A stretch of DNA of 64,000 bases from Aeromonas veronii bv. veronii (GTDB taxonomy: Bacteria > Pseudomonadota > Gammaproteobacteria > Enterobacterales > Aeromonadaceae): contig NZ_CDDK01000013.1 of assembly GCF_000820225.1 (NCBI RefSeq), forward strand, positions 86,789 to 150,788, written 5' to 3'. The notes under the pieces are model-generated. The model searched no databases. It was not told where the DNA came from and saw only the letters and a program-made list of their open reading frames with translations. Below, in pieces: positions 56,784 through 64,000 of this stretch. The translations under genes were made by a program, and so were the position numbers. Positions within the stretch are counted from its first letter, which is position 1. Each line of letters starts with the position of its first letter.

Positions 56784-56816
56784 ACAGGGAGAGCATCATG
56801 CTCTCCCTGTCTCTTT
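56784..56816 (+). terminator. Terminator after dkgB
   Basis: ACAGGGAGAGCAT and ATGCTCTCCCTGT form a 13-base stem with a single-base loop (four when the ends open), followed by CTCTTTTC. Confidence 0.85.
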
Positions 56817-56886
56817 TCTTGCCTCACGCTTTGCAGCGCTTGCTGAACGTCCAGTTGCCATATTGATGCCAGATACAGCCCCGCAA

Positions 56887-57897
56887 TCAGGGCGCGTTCT
56901 GACAAAGGGCGGGATCGAACACTTGCTTCCAGTCTGATTTCATATCGACCACCACCCAGCCCCGCGCTTTTGCCTGTGCCAGCCCGTCGATCAGCTTGCC
57001 GCTGGCTGGCGGATGGCTGTCGTAGGCGTATTCGCGCTTGGCATCGGTGTGGTGCACCAACAAACCAAAAGTGTGGTAATCCGGGTTGGTCGAGGTGTAT
57101 TGCAGCATGGGCACGTCGCCATCGCTGTTACCAAAAGCGCCGACCGGACGCTGCCCCATAAAGAGGTGAATGGCGGCCGGTTTCGCCTTGCTGTCATCGA
57201 AATAGGCGCCGTTCATGGTCTTGCGGATCTCGCTGCCCTCCCCGGTCAGGGCAAACTCGCCGAGGGTAAAGGAGCCAATAACCTGCTGGGGCGGGATGCC
57301 ATACATCTGCTCGGACATCACCCGCATAAAATCGACGCCGCCGCCGGAGACAATCCAGGTCTGGAAGCCATTATCCCGCAGATACCCCAGCAGTTGCTTC
57401 ATCGGCAGATAACCGAGCTGATCGTAGTGGCAGCCAAAACGGGGATCCTTGCTGCTGTTGACCCAGCGAGTGACCCGCTCGGCAAACTCGGTGGTGGTCA
57501 TGCCGCTGTGGCTCAGTCCCACCAGCTTGGCGAGCCCCTTCTCCCCCGATTTGGCCACGGCCTTGAGGTCGTTGTTCAGCACTGCCGCGACGATGGGGTC
57601 GGCCTTCCACTCCGGGTGTTCCGGCGCCAGGCGCTTGATCTCGTCCATCGCAAACTGCAGCTGATAGGTCATGGGCGCTTCCGGCCAGAGGGTGCCGTCA
57701 TTGTCAAACACCACATGGCGCTTCTCTGGCGGAATAAAAGTGGCCTGCTGCTGATCGGTGGCATTGGTTACCCAGCGGGTGATCGCCTGCTTGGCCGCCG
57801 TGTCATTCCAGGCAGAGAGGGGATCGCTCTGGCCGGCCTGTACCGCAAAGGCGCCGCACAGCAGCAAAAGAGAGGAGAGTCGATTCAATGTCATCAT
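56887..57897 (-). CDS. Periplasmic HAD-superfamily phosphatase
   Basis: This 336-residue protein has a signal peptide (about 1-20, ending VQAGQS) and a HAD core. Motif I is HVVFDNDGTLW, motif II lies in TWIVSGGG and motif III/IV in AFGNSDGDVPMLQY. It resembles phosphoserine-phosphatase-like secreted HAD enzymes; the substrate is unknown. The two adjacent ATGs at 57897 and 57894 are both possible; the open frame further upstream lacks a ribosome site. Confidence 0.88.
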   Translation of the reverse strand: MMTLNRLSSLLLLCGAFAVQAGQSDPLSAWNDTAAKQAITRWVTNATDQQQATFIPPEKRHVVFDNDGTLWPEAPMTYQLQFAMDEIKRLAPEHPEWKADPIVAAVLNNDLKAVAKSGEKGLAKLVGLSHSGMTTTEFAERVTRWVNSSKDPRFGCHYDQLGYLPMKQLLGYLRDNGFQTWIVSGGGVDFMRVMSEQMYGIPPQQVIGSFTLGEFALTGEGSEIRKTMNGAYFDDSKAKPAAIHLFMGQRPVGAFGNSDGDVPMLQYTSTNPDYHTFGLLVHHTDAKREYAYDSHPPASGKLIDGLAQAKARGWVVVDMKSDWKQVFDPALCQNAP

Positions 57898-58237
57898 GTT
57901 ACCTGTCAGCTGGATATTGTCTGTCGATGAAAACGCACGGCCATCACACCACCGGCGCACATGGGTTCAACACACTCGGGTTTCACAGGGAAAATCCTAT
58001 GGCGGCCAGCTTGTACTGGAGCTTAAGCAAGCTCAGAAAAGGAGCAGCGTTCATCCCGTTCTGCGAGGCAGATCACTGCGTTGCGCTCACGCAGCGGGCA
58101 ACACAACCCCCTCCTCCCCATCGTCATTGCTGCTGATTTGGCAAAAGTAATTTGTTGTCACCGTCATTTTTGCCAACAAAACCCATCGGCATACTGGCGC
58201 CATTCTCCCGTCGGGAGCCCCTAACCAAGGAGTTGTT
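57898..58237. promoter_or_regulatory. Divergent HAD/MFS intergenic region
   Basis: This 340-base gap carries no convincing gene. It ends with an inverted repeat TTGGCAAAA (58,138-58,146) and TTTTGCCAA (58,168-58,176), 21 bases apart, about 60-100 bases before the MFS start. That spacing fits an operator for a regulator acting on the exporter. Confidence 0.5.
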
Positions 58238-59416
58238 ATGCCACTGGCGTTATTTGCCCTTACCCTGAGTGCCTTTGCGATAGGCACCACCGAATTTGTG
58301 ATTGTGGGGCTTATCCCCACCATCGCAGAGCAGCTCAATGTCTCGCTCCCCTCGGCGGGCCTGCTGGTCAGCCTCTATGCCCTTGGGGTGGCCATCGGCG
58401 CCCCCGTGCTCACGGCGCTCACCGGCAAGGTGCCGCGCAAGTGGCTGCTGGTAGGGCTGATGGCGCTCTTTACCGCCGGCAACCTGCTGGCCTGGCAGGC
58501 CCCCGGTTACGAGAGCCTGATTGTGGCCCGCATCCTGACCGGATTGGCGCACGGGGTCTTCTTCTCGGTGGGCAGCACCATCGCCACGGGTCTTGTGGCC
58601 AAAGAGAAGGCGGCGAGCGCCATCGCCATCATGTTCAGCGGCCTCACCGTGGCACTGGTAACCGGCGTACCGCTCGGCACCTGGATTGGTCAGGTCTTTG
58701 GCTGGCGTGAAACCTTTCTGGTGGTGAGCCTACTCGGCCTCATCGCCATGGTGGGGAGCCTGCTGCTGATCCCGAACAACCTGCCCAAGGGGGCAGCCTC
58801 GACCATCCGCGAGCAACTCTCGGTACTGACCAAGAAGCCGCTGCTGCTGGTCTACGCCAAAACCGCCCTCGGTTATGGCGGCGCCTTCACGGCGTTTACC
58901 TTCCTCGCCCCCATCCTGCAGCAGGTGAGCGGCTTTAGCGCCGGTGCGGTGAGCCTGATCCTGCTGGTGTACGGGGTATCGGTTGCCGTCGGCAATATCT
59001 GGGGCGGCAAGCTGGCCGACAAGATGGGCCCATTGCCGGCGCTGAAGCTGCTGTTTGCCGGTCTGGCGCTGGTGCTGCTGGCCCTCACCTTCACCGCCCC
59101 CCATCCGGTGCTGGCCGTGCTCACCGTGCTGGTGTGGGGCGCCTTTGCCTTCGGCAACGTGCCGGGTTTGCAGGTACTGGTGGTGAAACAAGCCGAACTG
59201 CACACCCCCAAGGCGGTGGATGTGGCATCGGGCCTCAATATTGCCGCCTTCAACGTCGGCATTGCGCTGGGATCTGTGGTTGGTGGCTTGGTGGTTGAGC
59301 ACCTCGGCCTGATGCACACCCCCTGGATCGGCGCCCTTATCGTGCTGCTGGCCTACGGACTGACACATGTCAGCGAGCGCCGCGAAGCCCTCCGGCTCGC
59401 CGCCTGTCAGGCATAA
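58238..59416 (+). CDS. MFS drug/sugar efflux transporter, DHA1 type
   Basis: This 392-residue protein has 12 membrane segments of the AraJ/YdhP type. The N-terminal AFAIGTTEFVIVGLIPTIA and the motif C-like GVPLGTWIGQVFGWR are typical of DHA1 proton-driven exporters. Substrate unknown. AAGGAG stands before the ATG. Confidence 0.92.
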   Translation: MPLALFALTLSAFAIGTTEFVIVGLIPTIAEQLNVSLPSAGLLVSLYALGVAIGAPVLTALTGKVPRKWLLVGLMALFTAGNLLAWQAPGYESLIVARILTGLAHGVFFSVGSTIATGLVAKEKAASAIAIMFSGLTVALVTGVPLGTWIGQVFGWRETFLVVSLLGLIAMVGSLLLIPNNLPKGAASTIREQLSVLTKKPLLLVYAKTALGYGGAFTAFTFLAPILQQVSGFSAGAVSLILLVYGVSVAVGNIWGGKLADKMGPLPALKLLFAGLALVLLALTFTAPHPVLAVLTVLVWGAFAFGNVPGLQVLVVKQAELHTPKAVDVASGLNIAAFNVGIALGSVVGGLVVEHLGLMHTPWIGALIVLLAYGLTHVSERREALRLAACQA

Positions 59417-59571
59417 GCTGCGCCAGCAGGCGTCACGCAAGGGCGTGGCGCCTGCTGCAATCGGCGCGGCAGACTTCTATGCTGTGACACAGCGTTAACC
59501 CGGCAACCATTTCAGCAACTGTTTCAGTAACCAAGCCTGTCACCCTCGCATCGTTTGCCACGGAGTCTGTT

Positions 59572-60243
59572 ATGAAGGTGCTTATCGTCTATGCCCATCC
59601 CGAACCCAAAAGTTTCAACAGTACCCTCTTCTGCCATGCCATCAGAACGCTGGAGCAGGCGGGCCACACAGTGATGACCAGCGATCTCTATGCCATGGGC
59701 TTTGATCCCGTCTCGGATCGACGCAACTTCACTGCCGCCAGCGATCCCGATTTTCTCAAGCTGCAACTCGAAGAGCTGGCTGCCACCGAGCAAGGTAGCT
59801 TTGCCCCGCAGCTGGAGCAGGAAATGCAAAAGCTGGAGGCGGCCGATCTGCTGATCTTCCAGTTCCCGCTCTGGTGGGTTGGCCTGCCCGCCATTCTCAA
59901 GGGGTGGGTGGATCGGGTCTTTGCCATGGGGCGGGTCTACGGTCAGGGCCATATCTACGAGAGCGGCAAGTTTCGCGGCAAGCGGGCCCTGCTGAGCCTG
60001 ACTACCGGCGGCCCTGCCGAGACCTATCTGCCCGACGGCTTCAACGGCGATATCGACGGGGTGCTGCGCCCCATCCAGCGCGGGATCCTGCAATTTGTCG
60101 GCTTCGACGTGCTGCGCCCCCATATCTGCTATGCCCCGGTGCGGGTCTCGCAAGAAGAGCGGGAAGCCTGGCTCGCCCAGTGGGCCGAGCGCCTTGGCCA
60201 GATTGAGCAGGAGTCCCCCATCGCGGTCGGCCGCTACCAGTAA
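59572..60243 (+). CDS. NAD(P)H quinone oxidoreductase, flavodoxin-2 fold
   Basis: This 223-residue flavoprotein of the KefF/MdaB type has KVLIVYAHPEPKSFNSTL (FMN phosphate loop) at the start, FQFPLWWVGLPAILKGWVDRV near residue 105 and LTTGGPAETY near 150. It reduces quinones with two electrons, a protective function. It is a single-gene unit ahead of a strong terminator. Confidence 0.92.
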   Translation: MKVLIVYAHPEPKSFNSTLFCHAIRTLEQAGHTVMTSDLYAMGFDPVSDRRNFTAASDPDFLKLQLEELAATEQGSFAPQLEQEMQKLEAADLLIFQFPLWWVGLPAILKGWVDRVFAMGRVYGQGHIYESGKFRGKRALLSLTTGGPAETYLPDGFNGDIDGVLRPIQRGILQFVGFDVLRPHICYAPVRVSQEEREAWLAQWAERLGQIEQESPIAVGRYQ

Positions 60244-60280
60244 CGGCTGACGCAGCTGACACTCTCCCCCACACAGCACA

Positions 60281-60315
60281 AAAACAGCGAGCGGCACCCG
60301 GCCGCTCGCTGTTTT
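60281..60315. terminator. Bidirectional terminator between the quinone reductase and hvf operon
   Basis: AAAACAGCGAGCGGC and GCCGCTCGCTGTTTT form a perfect 15-base stem with loop ACCCG. It serves the convergent genes on both sides. Confidence 0.92.
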
Positions 60316-60357
60316 TCACGCTCTGTCGTTATGGTTTTTGTTATCCGTTGGCGGGTC

Positions 60358-60966
60358 TTATGCCGCCTGTTGCACGCCTGCTTTGCCGGTCACGGCACGT
60401 TTGAGCCAGTAGTCGAGGCTGACGTAACGGCCCCCGCCGTAAACCAGCAGCACCAGCAGCATCACGAAGTAGGTAGCGGCAAACTCCATCCCGTTGTTGA
60501 GCATCACGGGATCCCCGAGCTCGGTGATGTAGTTGTAGCGACCGGGGAAGTTGGCGGCCAGCCACTCGATAAAGCCGTTGAGGCGCACAGTAGCCTCCAT
60601 GCTGCCGGTGGCGATGGCATCCCAGCCGTGCTTCCAGTGCACCATGGCGCTCGCCACGCTCATCAGGAAGATGGTGGGAATGGCCATGATGCGGGTAAAG
60701 AGGCCAAGGGCAATGCAGATGCAGCCCAGCACCTCGGTGCCCGCCGCCAGAAAGGCGAGCAGGGTCGGGAACGGCAGGTTGAGCCCCCCTTCCGAGACTG
60801 GCGCACCAAACCAGGCGACCGTGCCGGCAAAGCCCATCACCTTGGAGTGGGCCCCCACATAGATGACCGGAATGAGATAGAGGCGAATGGCCAGCAGGGC
60901 CAGAAAATCGAGCCGCTTGCACTGGGCCACCGCCCGCTCGTACCACTGGATAAGGGTGTTGTTCAT
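60358..60966 (-). CDS. hvfX: DoxX-family membrane protein HvfX
   Basis: This 202-residue DoxX/HvfX protein has four or five membrane segments (about 22-42, 65-90, 95-112 and 160-178). A typical stretch is AAGTEVLGCICIALGLFTR. DoxX proteins accompany MNIO-based metal-related RiPP clusters; their exact role is unsettled. Its start overlaps the hvfC stop by four bases, so it is the last gene of the five-gene operon. Confidence 0.9.
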   Translation of the reverse strand: MNNTLIQWYERAVAQCKRLDFLALLAIRLYLIPVIYVGAHSKVMGFAGTVAWFGAPVSEGGLNLPFPTLLAFLAAGTEVLGCICIALGLFTRIMAIPTIFLMSVASAMVHWKHGWDAIATGSMEATVRLNGFIEWLAANFPGRYNYITELGDPVMLNNGMEFAATYFVMLLVLLVYGGGRYVSLDYWLKRAVTGKAGVQQAA

Positions 60967-61757
60967 GGGAATTCTCCTTGGTGTTTGCTAAATGGGGGCA
61001 AGGGGGCGCCGGGCTGGCGCTCACCGACGGGCAGGATCAACAGACCCAGCCGGTGAAAATGGCGTGCCCACTCGCTCAGATCAAAGTCGCTGCGAACCTG
61101 TTGTACCTGTTGCAGGAACGCGGCTTGGGTGATCCCCGGCTGCTGTTGCAGCAACTGGATCAGCGCCACATCCCATTCGCGCAACCGCTGGGTCACCACC
61201 TGATGCTCCGGGCTGCGAAACAGGCCATAGAAGTGGTTGCCCTGCCGGGTCGGCACCACGCCGCTGCGACGAATGGCAAAGGGGAGTTCAAGCAGTTGCA
61301 GGGTAGGGTTGAGCACAAGCGAACTCTCCGGCGTCACCTCAACCCCCGATATAACTTGCGGCACTACCCCTTGGTCAATTTCGACACAGAGGCAGGCCCA
61401 CTCGTACTCCAGCAGCGCCAACCGCTGCCTGGGCCAGTTGAGAGAGCCCTCGCCGTGGCGATGCTGCACATAGCGGACAAACTCGGTGGCGATATGGTGA
61501 AACTCGGGGGCCTCGGCGCCGTGCGCGATGACAAAGCCCTCCACCAGTTGCCACCTGTCCACCGACGCCCAGTGAGCGTGGGTGAGCGGAAAGGCACTCT
61601 CCAGCACCGACTCCACATTGGCGCGCACGCTGCGGGCATAGTGGCTGGCGATGCCATCCTGCGGCAGCCGCACCCGGCTCGCCAGCCAGGCGGTCTGCTG
61701 CTGCATCCGCTGCGGCGCCGTTTTGGGCGCAGTGATCAGTGATAACCGTCTATCCAT
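60963..61757 (-). CDS. hvfC: HvfC partner protein (DUF2063-type, RiPP maturation)
   Basis: This 264-residue protein has an N-terminal DUF2063 domain (about 15-110, with ARSVRANVESVLESAFPL) and a C-terminal winged-helix-like domain (about 170-255). HvfC-type proteins bind the precursor and act with the MNIO enzyme HvfB. The ATG at 61757 overlaps the hvfB stop by eight bases; the longer frame to 62009 is only the antiphase of hvfB. Confidence 0.9.
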   Translation of the reverse strand: MDRRLSLITAPKTAPQRMQQQTAWLASRVRLPQDGIASHYARSVRANVESVLESAFPLTHAHWASVDRWQLVEGFVIAHGAEAPEFHHIATEFVRYVQHRHGEGSLNWPRQRLALLEYEWACLCVEIDQGVVPQVISGVEVTPESSLVLNPTLQLLELPFAIRRSGVVPTRQGNHFYGLFRSPEHQVVTQRLREWDVALIQLLQQQPGITQAAFLQQVQQVRSDFDLSEWARHFHRLGLLILPVGERQPGAPLPPFSKHQGEFP

Positions 61758-62607
61758 AGCGCACCTCCCGCACCTGACTGTCAATCGCCTCGCAACAGGC
61801 GCCGTGCACCCGCGCCAGCTCGGCCTCCAGCTCTGCCAGCGGTGGCAGATGGTGATCCCGCTCCAGCAGCAGGGGGCGCAGGCCGTGGGTCTGAACCGTA
61901 TAACGGGCCAGCGCCACCACCTCCTCGCACACCGGTTTGCCATGGGTATCCAGCAAGGTGCCATCCGCCTCTTCCAGATGACCTGCGATATGGAAATAGC
62001 GGATCGCACTGCCCGGCAGCCCGGCGATCATCCGCTTGGGGCAATAACCGTGGTTGCGGCTGTTCACAAAGACGTTGTTGATATCAAGCAACAGTTCGCA
62101 GCCGCTGCGCGCCACCAGCTCGGCGAGAAAATCCTCCTCCGGCATCTCATGGTCATAGCCGTGGTAGTAGGAGATATTTTCCAGCACCAGCGGGCGGGCC
62201 AGCGCCTCTTGCACCTGCGCGATCCGCTCGGCCAGATAGGGGATGTTCTCCCACTGCCGCGGCACCGGTAAGAGCTCGTAGAGATACCCCTGCTGGTCGC
62301 GGGAAAAGCTCAGGTGCTCGCTGTAGATCCCGATGCCGAACTCGTCCAGAAAGGTGCGGATCTGGCTGAGCAGGGTGCGATTGAGGGGCTGGCAATCGCC
62401 AAGGGAGAGGCTGAGGCCGTGGGCCACCAGCGGGTAACGCTCGGCCAGCTGATGCAGCTGCGCCCGCCTGACGCCGCCGATAGCCATCCAGTTCTCCGGC
62501 GCCAGCTCGAGAAAGTCGATGCCGGGGCGGACGGGGCCGGCGCAGAGCGCATCCAGATGCTCCTGACGCAGCCCGATCCCCCGACTGCGGGAGCTTATTG
62601 GCCGCAT
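61750..62607 (-). CDS. hvfB: MNIO (DUF692) oxidase HvfB
   Basis: This 285-residue multinuclear non-haem iron oxidase modifies cysteines of the precursor peptide (to oxazolone/thioamide or thiooxazole in studied systems). Metal-ligand motifs of the TIM barrel are visible in order: APENWM, AHGLSLSLG, YSEHLSF, VLENISYY, LLDINNVFVNSRNHG, YFHIAGH, DTHGKPV, ERDHHLP. It overlaps the precursor gene by 13 bases upstream and hvfC by eight downstream, so the enzyme pair is tightly coupled. Confidence 0.95.
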   Translation of the reverse strand: MRPISSRSRGIGLRQEHLDALCAGPVRPGIDFLELAPENWMAIGGVRRAQLHQLAERYPLVAHGLSLSLGDCQPLNRTLLSQIRTFLDEFGIGIYSEHLSFSRDQQGYLYELLPVPRQWENIPYLAERIAQVQEALARPLVLENISYYHGYDHEMPEEDFLAELVARSGCELLLDINNVFVNSRNHGYCPKRMIAGLPGSAIRYFHIAGHLEEADGTLLDTHGKPVCEEVVALARYTVQTHGLRPLLLERDHHLPPLAELEAELARVHGACCEAIDSQVREVRYG

Positions 62608-62924
62608 ACCCCCTCCGTCATCTTGCTGCCCTTGCTGGATGTATTGCCATCAATCCCCTCGCCCGCCACGCCACACTTGCCATCGCGAGCGCGTACCAGC
62701 CGCCCCTGCGGATCACTGTCGATGGCCTGCTTTTCAAAGCGCTTCTCGGTGCCGCACTTGCCCGCCGCACACTTGCCGCCGTGCTGTTCGCTGGGGGCGG
62801 CCTTGACCGGCGCATCCCTCGGGGTGGCCGCCAGCGCCAGCCCCGGAGTGAGGGCAATCAGGCTGGTCATGGCGATGGAGAGGGTCAGTTTGCCGGTAGT
62901 TTTGTTGCTGCTTGAGTTACTCAT
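62595..62924 (-). CDS. hvfA: HvfA/bufferin-like RiPP precursor
   Basis: This 109-residue precursor has an N-terminal signal peptide (about 12-33, ending LALAA) and a soluble remainder with four cysteines, at 52, 57, 84 and 107. They sit in GGKC, AGKCG, DGKCG and EGVCG, versions of the EGKCG motif modified in HvfA-type peptides. The spacing is uneven and the fourth motif has Val in place of Lys. Modified cysteines would bind copper in the periplasm. Its ATG at 62924 overlaps the metallo-hydrolase stop by eight bases. Confidence 0.88.
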   Translation of the reverse strand: MSNSSSNKTTGKLTLSIAMTSLIALTPGLALAATPRDAPVKAAPSEQHGGKCAAGKCGTEKRFEKQAIDSDPQGRLVRARDGKCGVAGEGIDGNTSSKGSKMTEGVCGQ

Positions 62925-63876
62925 GGGAGGACTCCTTGACGGATGAAACGGGGTAGCTGGAGAGATCGCGGGCGGCCACGATCTGGCCGTGGAACTGCTG
63001 TTTGACGATGGCCATCGCCTCTTTCTTGTGATTGAGACCAACCCCCATCCAGTGGTTGAGCACCAGCAGCTTGGGGTTCACCTCGGCGGCAATCTTGGCC
63101 ACCACCGACGGCTTGGCGTGAAGCGAGGCGGAGACAGAGTCGGCCCCTTCGTGGATGGCGAGCGGCATCACCAGAATGTCGGCCCCCTTGGCAAACGGCA
63201 CAAAGGCCGGGTTGCTGCCGTTCTGATCCGCCGAGATAACGATGGTTCCCTCGGCGCTCTCGATGCGATAGGCCAGACAGGGCACGTCACCGTGAGGAAT
63301 GCCGAGCGCGGTGATGGTCAGCCCATCCTGCTGATAGACGGTGTGAGGCTGCGGGTTCTGGTAGGGCACATCGTGCAAGGTGATGGGGAAGAGGCCATCG
63401 GTGCCATCCTTGAAGCCGCTCAGGTAGGCATAAGCGCCCTTGTCCTTGTTGAAGAGGGCATCGAAGTAGCCGCTCATGCTGGGAAAGGCCGAGCCGGCCT
63501 CTGGCCCCGCCAGATCCAGCGGATCGCTGCGCTCGAAGAAATAGGCCCCCTTGAGCAGGGCGGGAAGGTCGGTCACATGGTCGGTGTGGAAGTGGGTGAT
63601 GCCGATAAAATCGACCTCTTCGAGCTTGGCCCCCGCCTGGCCGAAGCGCAGGTAGACGCCGCCACCGGCATCGATCAGGATGCGGGATTTCCCCTTCCAC
63701 CAGATCACCTCGCTGGAGGAGGCGCGCAGATCGTCGGAGATGGGGCCGCCACTGCCGAGCACCTGCAGGGTGAAGGTTTTATCCAGTGGCGTCAGTTGTA
63801 CCGGTTCGGCACAGGCCGGGGCGACGGTGAGCGCGCACCCGATGGCCAGCGCCACCGCTTTCAATCTCTGTTTCAT
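62917..63876 (-). CDS. Periplasmic metallo-beta-lactamase-fold hydrolase heading the hvf operon
   Basis: This 319-residue protein has a signal peptide (about 1-23, ending APACA-EP) and an MBL fold close to arylsulfatase/RNase Z-like hydrolases. The zinc motif is THFHTDHVTDLP, with further ligands in GIPHGDVPCLAYRI and LVLNHW. The ATG at 63876 follows AGGT; a GTG one codon upstream is less likely. It is the first gene of a five-gene overlapping operon with hvfABCX. Hvf/buf clusters are usually described as precursor, MNIO, partner and DoxX, so this gene is an addition that might act on the exported peptide. That role is inferred from operon structure only. Confidence 0.88.
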   Translation of the reverse strand: MKQRLKAVALAIGCALTVAPACAEPVQLTPLDKTFTLQVLGSGGPISDDLRASSSEVIWWKGKSRILIDAGGGVYLRFGQAGAKLEEVDFIGITHFHTDHVTDLPALLKGAYFFERSDPLDLAGPEAGSAFPSMSGYFDALFNKDKGAYAYLSGFKDGTDGLFPITLHDVPYQNPQPHTVYQQDGLTITALGIPHGDVPCLAYRIESAEGTIVISADQNGSNPAFVPFAKGADILVMPLAIHEGADSVSASLHAKPSVVAKIAAEVNPKLLVLNHWMGVGLNHKKEAMAIVKQQFHGQIVAARDLSSYPVSSVKESSHE

Positions 63877-63910
63877 CACAATTACCTGTCGGTTGGTTGT
63901 CGGTTGAAAG

Positions 63911-63937
63911 TGTGTCGTTTGTGTCGTTTGTGTCGTT
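63911..63937. repeat. Three tandem copies of TGTGTCGTT
   Basis: Three perfect, contiguous nine-base units lie 35 bases upstream of the metallo-hydrolase start. A related TGTCGGTTG pair (about 63,890-63,906) is adjacent. They fall in the promoter region of the hvf operon and may be operator repeats or a variable-number spacer. Confidence 0.6.
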
Positions 63938-64000
63938 TAAAGAGGGGGAGAGAGGGGCCGATGGCGACGTGTGAACGCCAGCCACCGGCCGTGGCGGGGC

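Noticed and set aside
63779..63985. Minus-strand frame with an Asn-Asp-Thr repeat over the 9-base tandem units
   Set aside because: It is an alternative frame overlapping the start of the metallo-hydrolase, with no ribosome site or family match.

Overview
The window reads as a chromosomal segment of an Aeromonas-like gammaproteobacterium. It is GC-rich, with the gene order uvrY-uvrC-pgsA-tRNA(Gly-Cys-Leu), the comEC-msbA-lpxK-ycaR-kdsB block, the glpFK/glpTRDQ cluster, ecotin and hdfR/maoP. The genus is inferred from gene content and base composition, because no rRNA is present. There is no CRISPR array and no intact insertion sequence.

Positions 1 to about 26,470 are the right-hand part of a P2-family (Peduovirus-like) prophage, resembling the Aeromonas phage phiO18P group. 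Its integrase, repressor and replication genes must lie left of the window. From the left edge it holds a truncated leftward gene under a LexA-like box, a cargo zone (zinc-ribbon/glycine-zipper protein, decayed gene, DUF4062 gene), a cos site with a P2-like core, and the leftward portal-terminase pair. Rightward come scaffold, capsid, head completion and lysis genes, a second cargo zone of two AT-rich membrane proteins, and then baseplate, fibre, sheath, tube, tape-measure and hub genes. Three matching inverted repeats (AGTGT-N13-ACACT) sit in front of the P/O, V and FI transcription units, where P2 has its activator-dependent late promoters. The prophage abuts the 3' end of tRNA-Leu(UAA).

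Positions 26,477 to about 43,600 hold the tRNA cluster, pgsA, uvrC and uvrY, and the LPS/envelope block (kdsB, ycaR, lpxK, msbA, comEC). These are followed by two tandem DUF2062 genes, aspC, a degenerate Toprim/JetD-like gene, hdfR and maoP, ecotin, and glpQ.

Positions 43,700 to 50,640 are the glycerol-3-phosphate regulon: glpD, glpR and glpT leftward, glpF and glpK rightward. Similar putative GlpR half-sites lie in front of glpD, glpT and glpFK.

Positions 50,800 to 60,250 hold a chemoreceptor, two LysR-type regulator and oxidoreductase neighbourhoods (yafC-like, dkgB), a periplasmic HAD phosphatase, an MFS exporter, a flavodoxin-fold quinone reductase and an IS5-type transposase remnant.

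Positions 60,358 to 63,876 are a tightly overlapping leftward operon. It encodes a periplasmic metallo-beta-lactamase-fold hydrolase, a signal-peptide-bearing cysteine-motif precursor (HvfA/bufferin-like), an MNIO/DUF692 enzyme (HvfB), its partner (HvfC) and a DoxX membrane protein (HvfX). It is a copper-related RiPP cluster with an unusual extra first gene. Together with the two prophage cargo zones, this is the most interesting part of the window.
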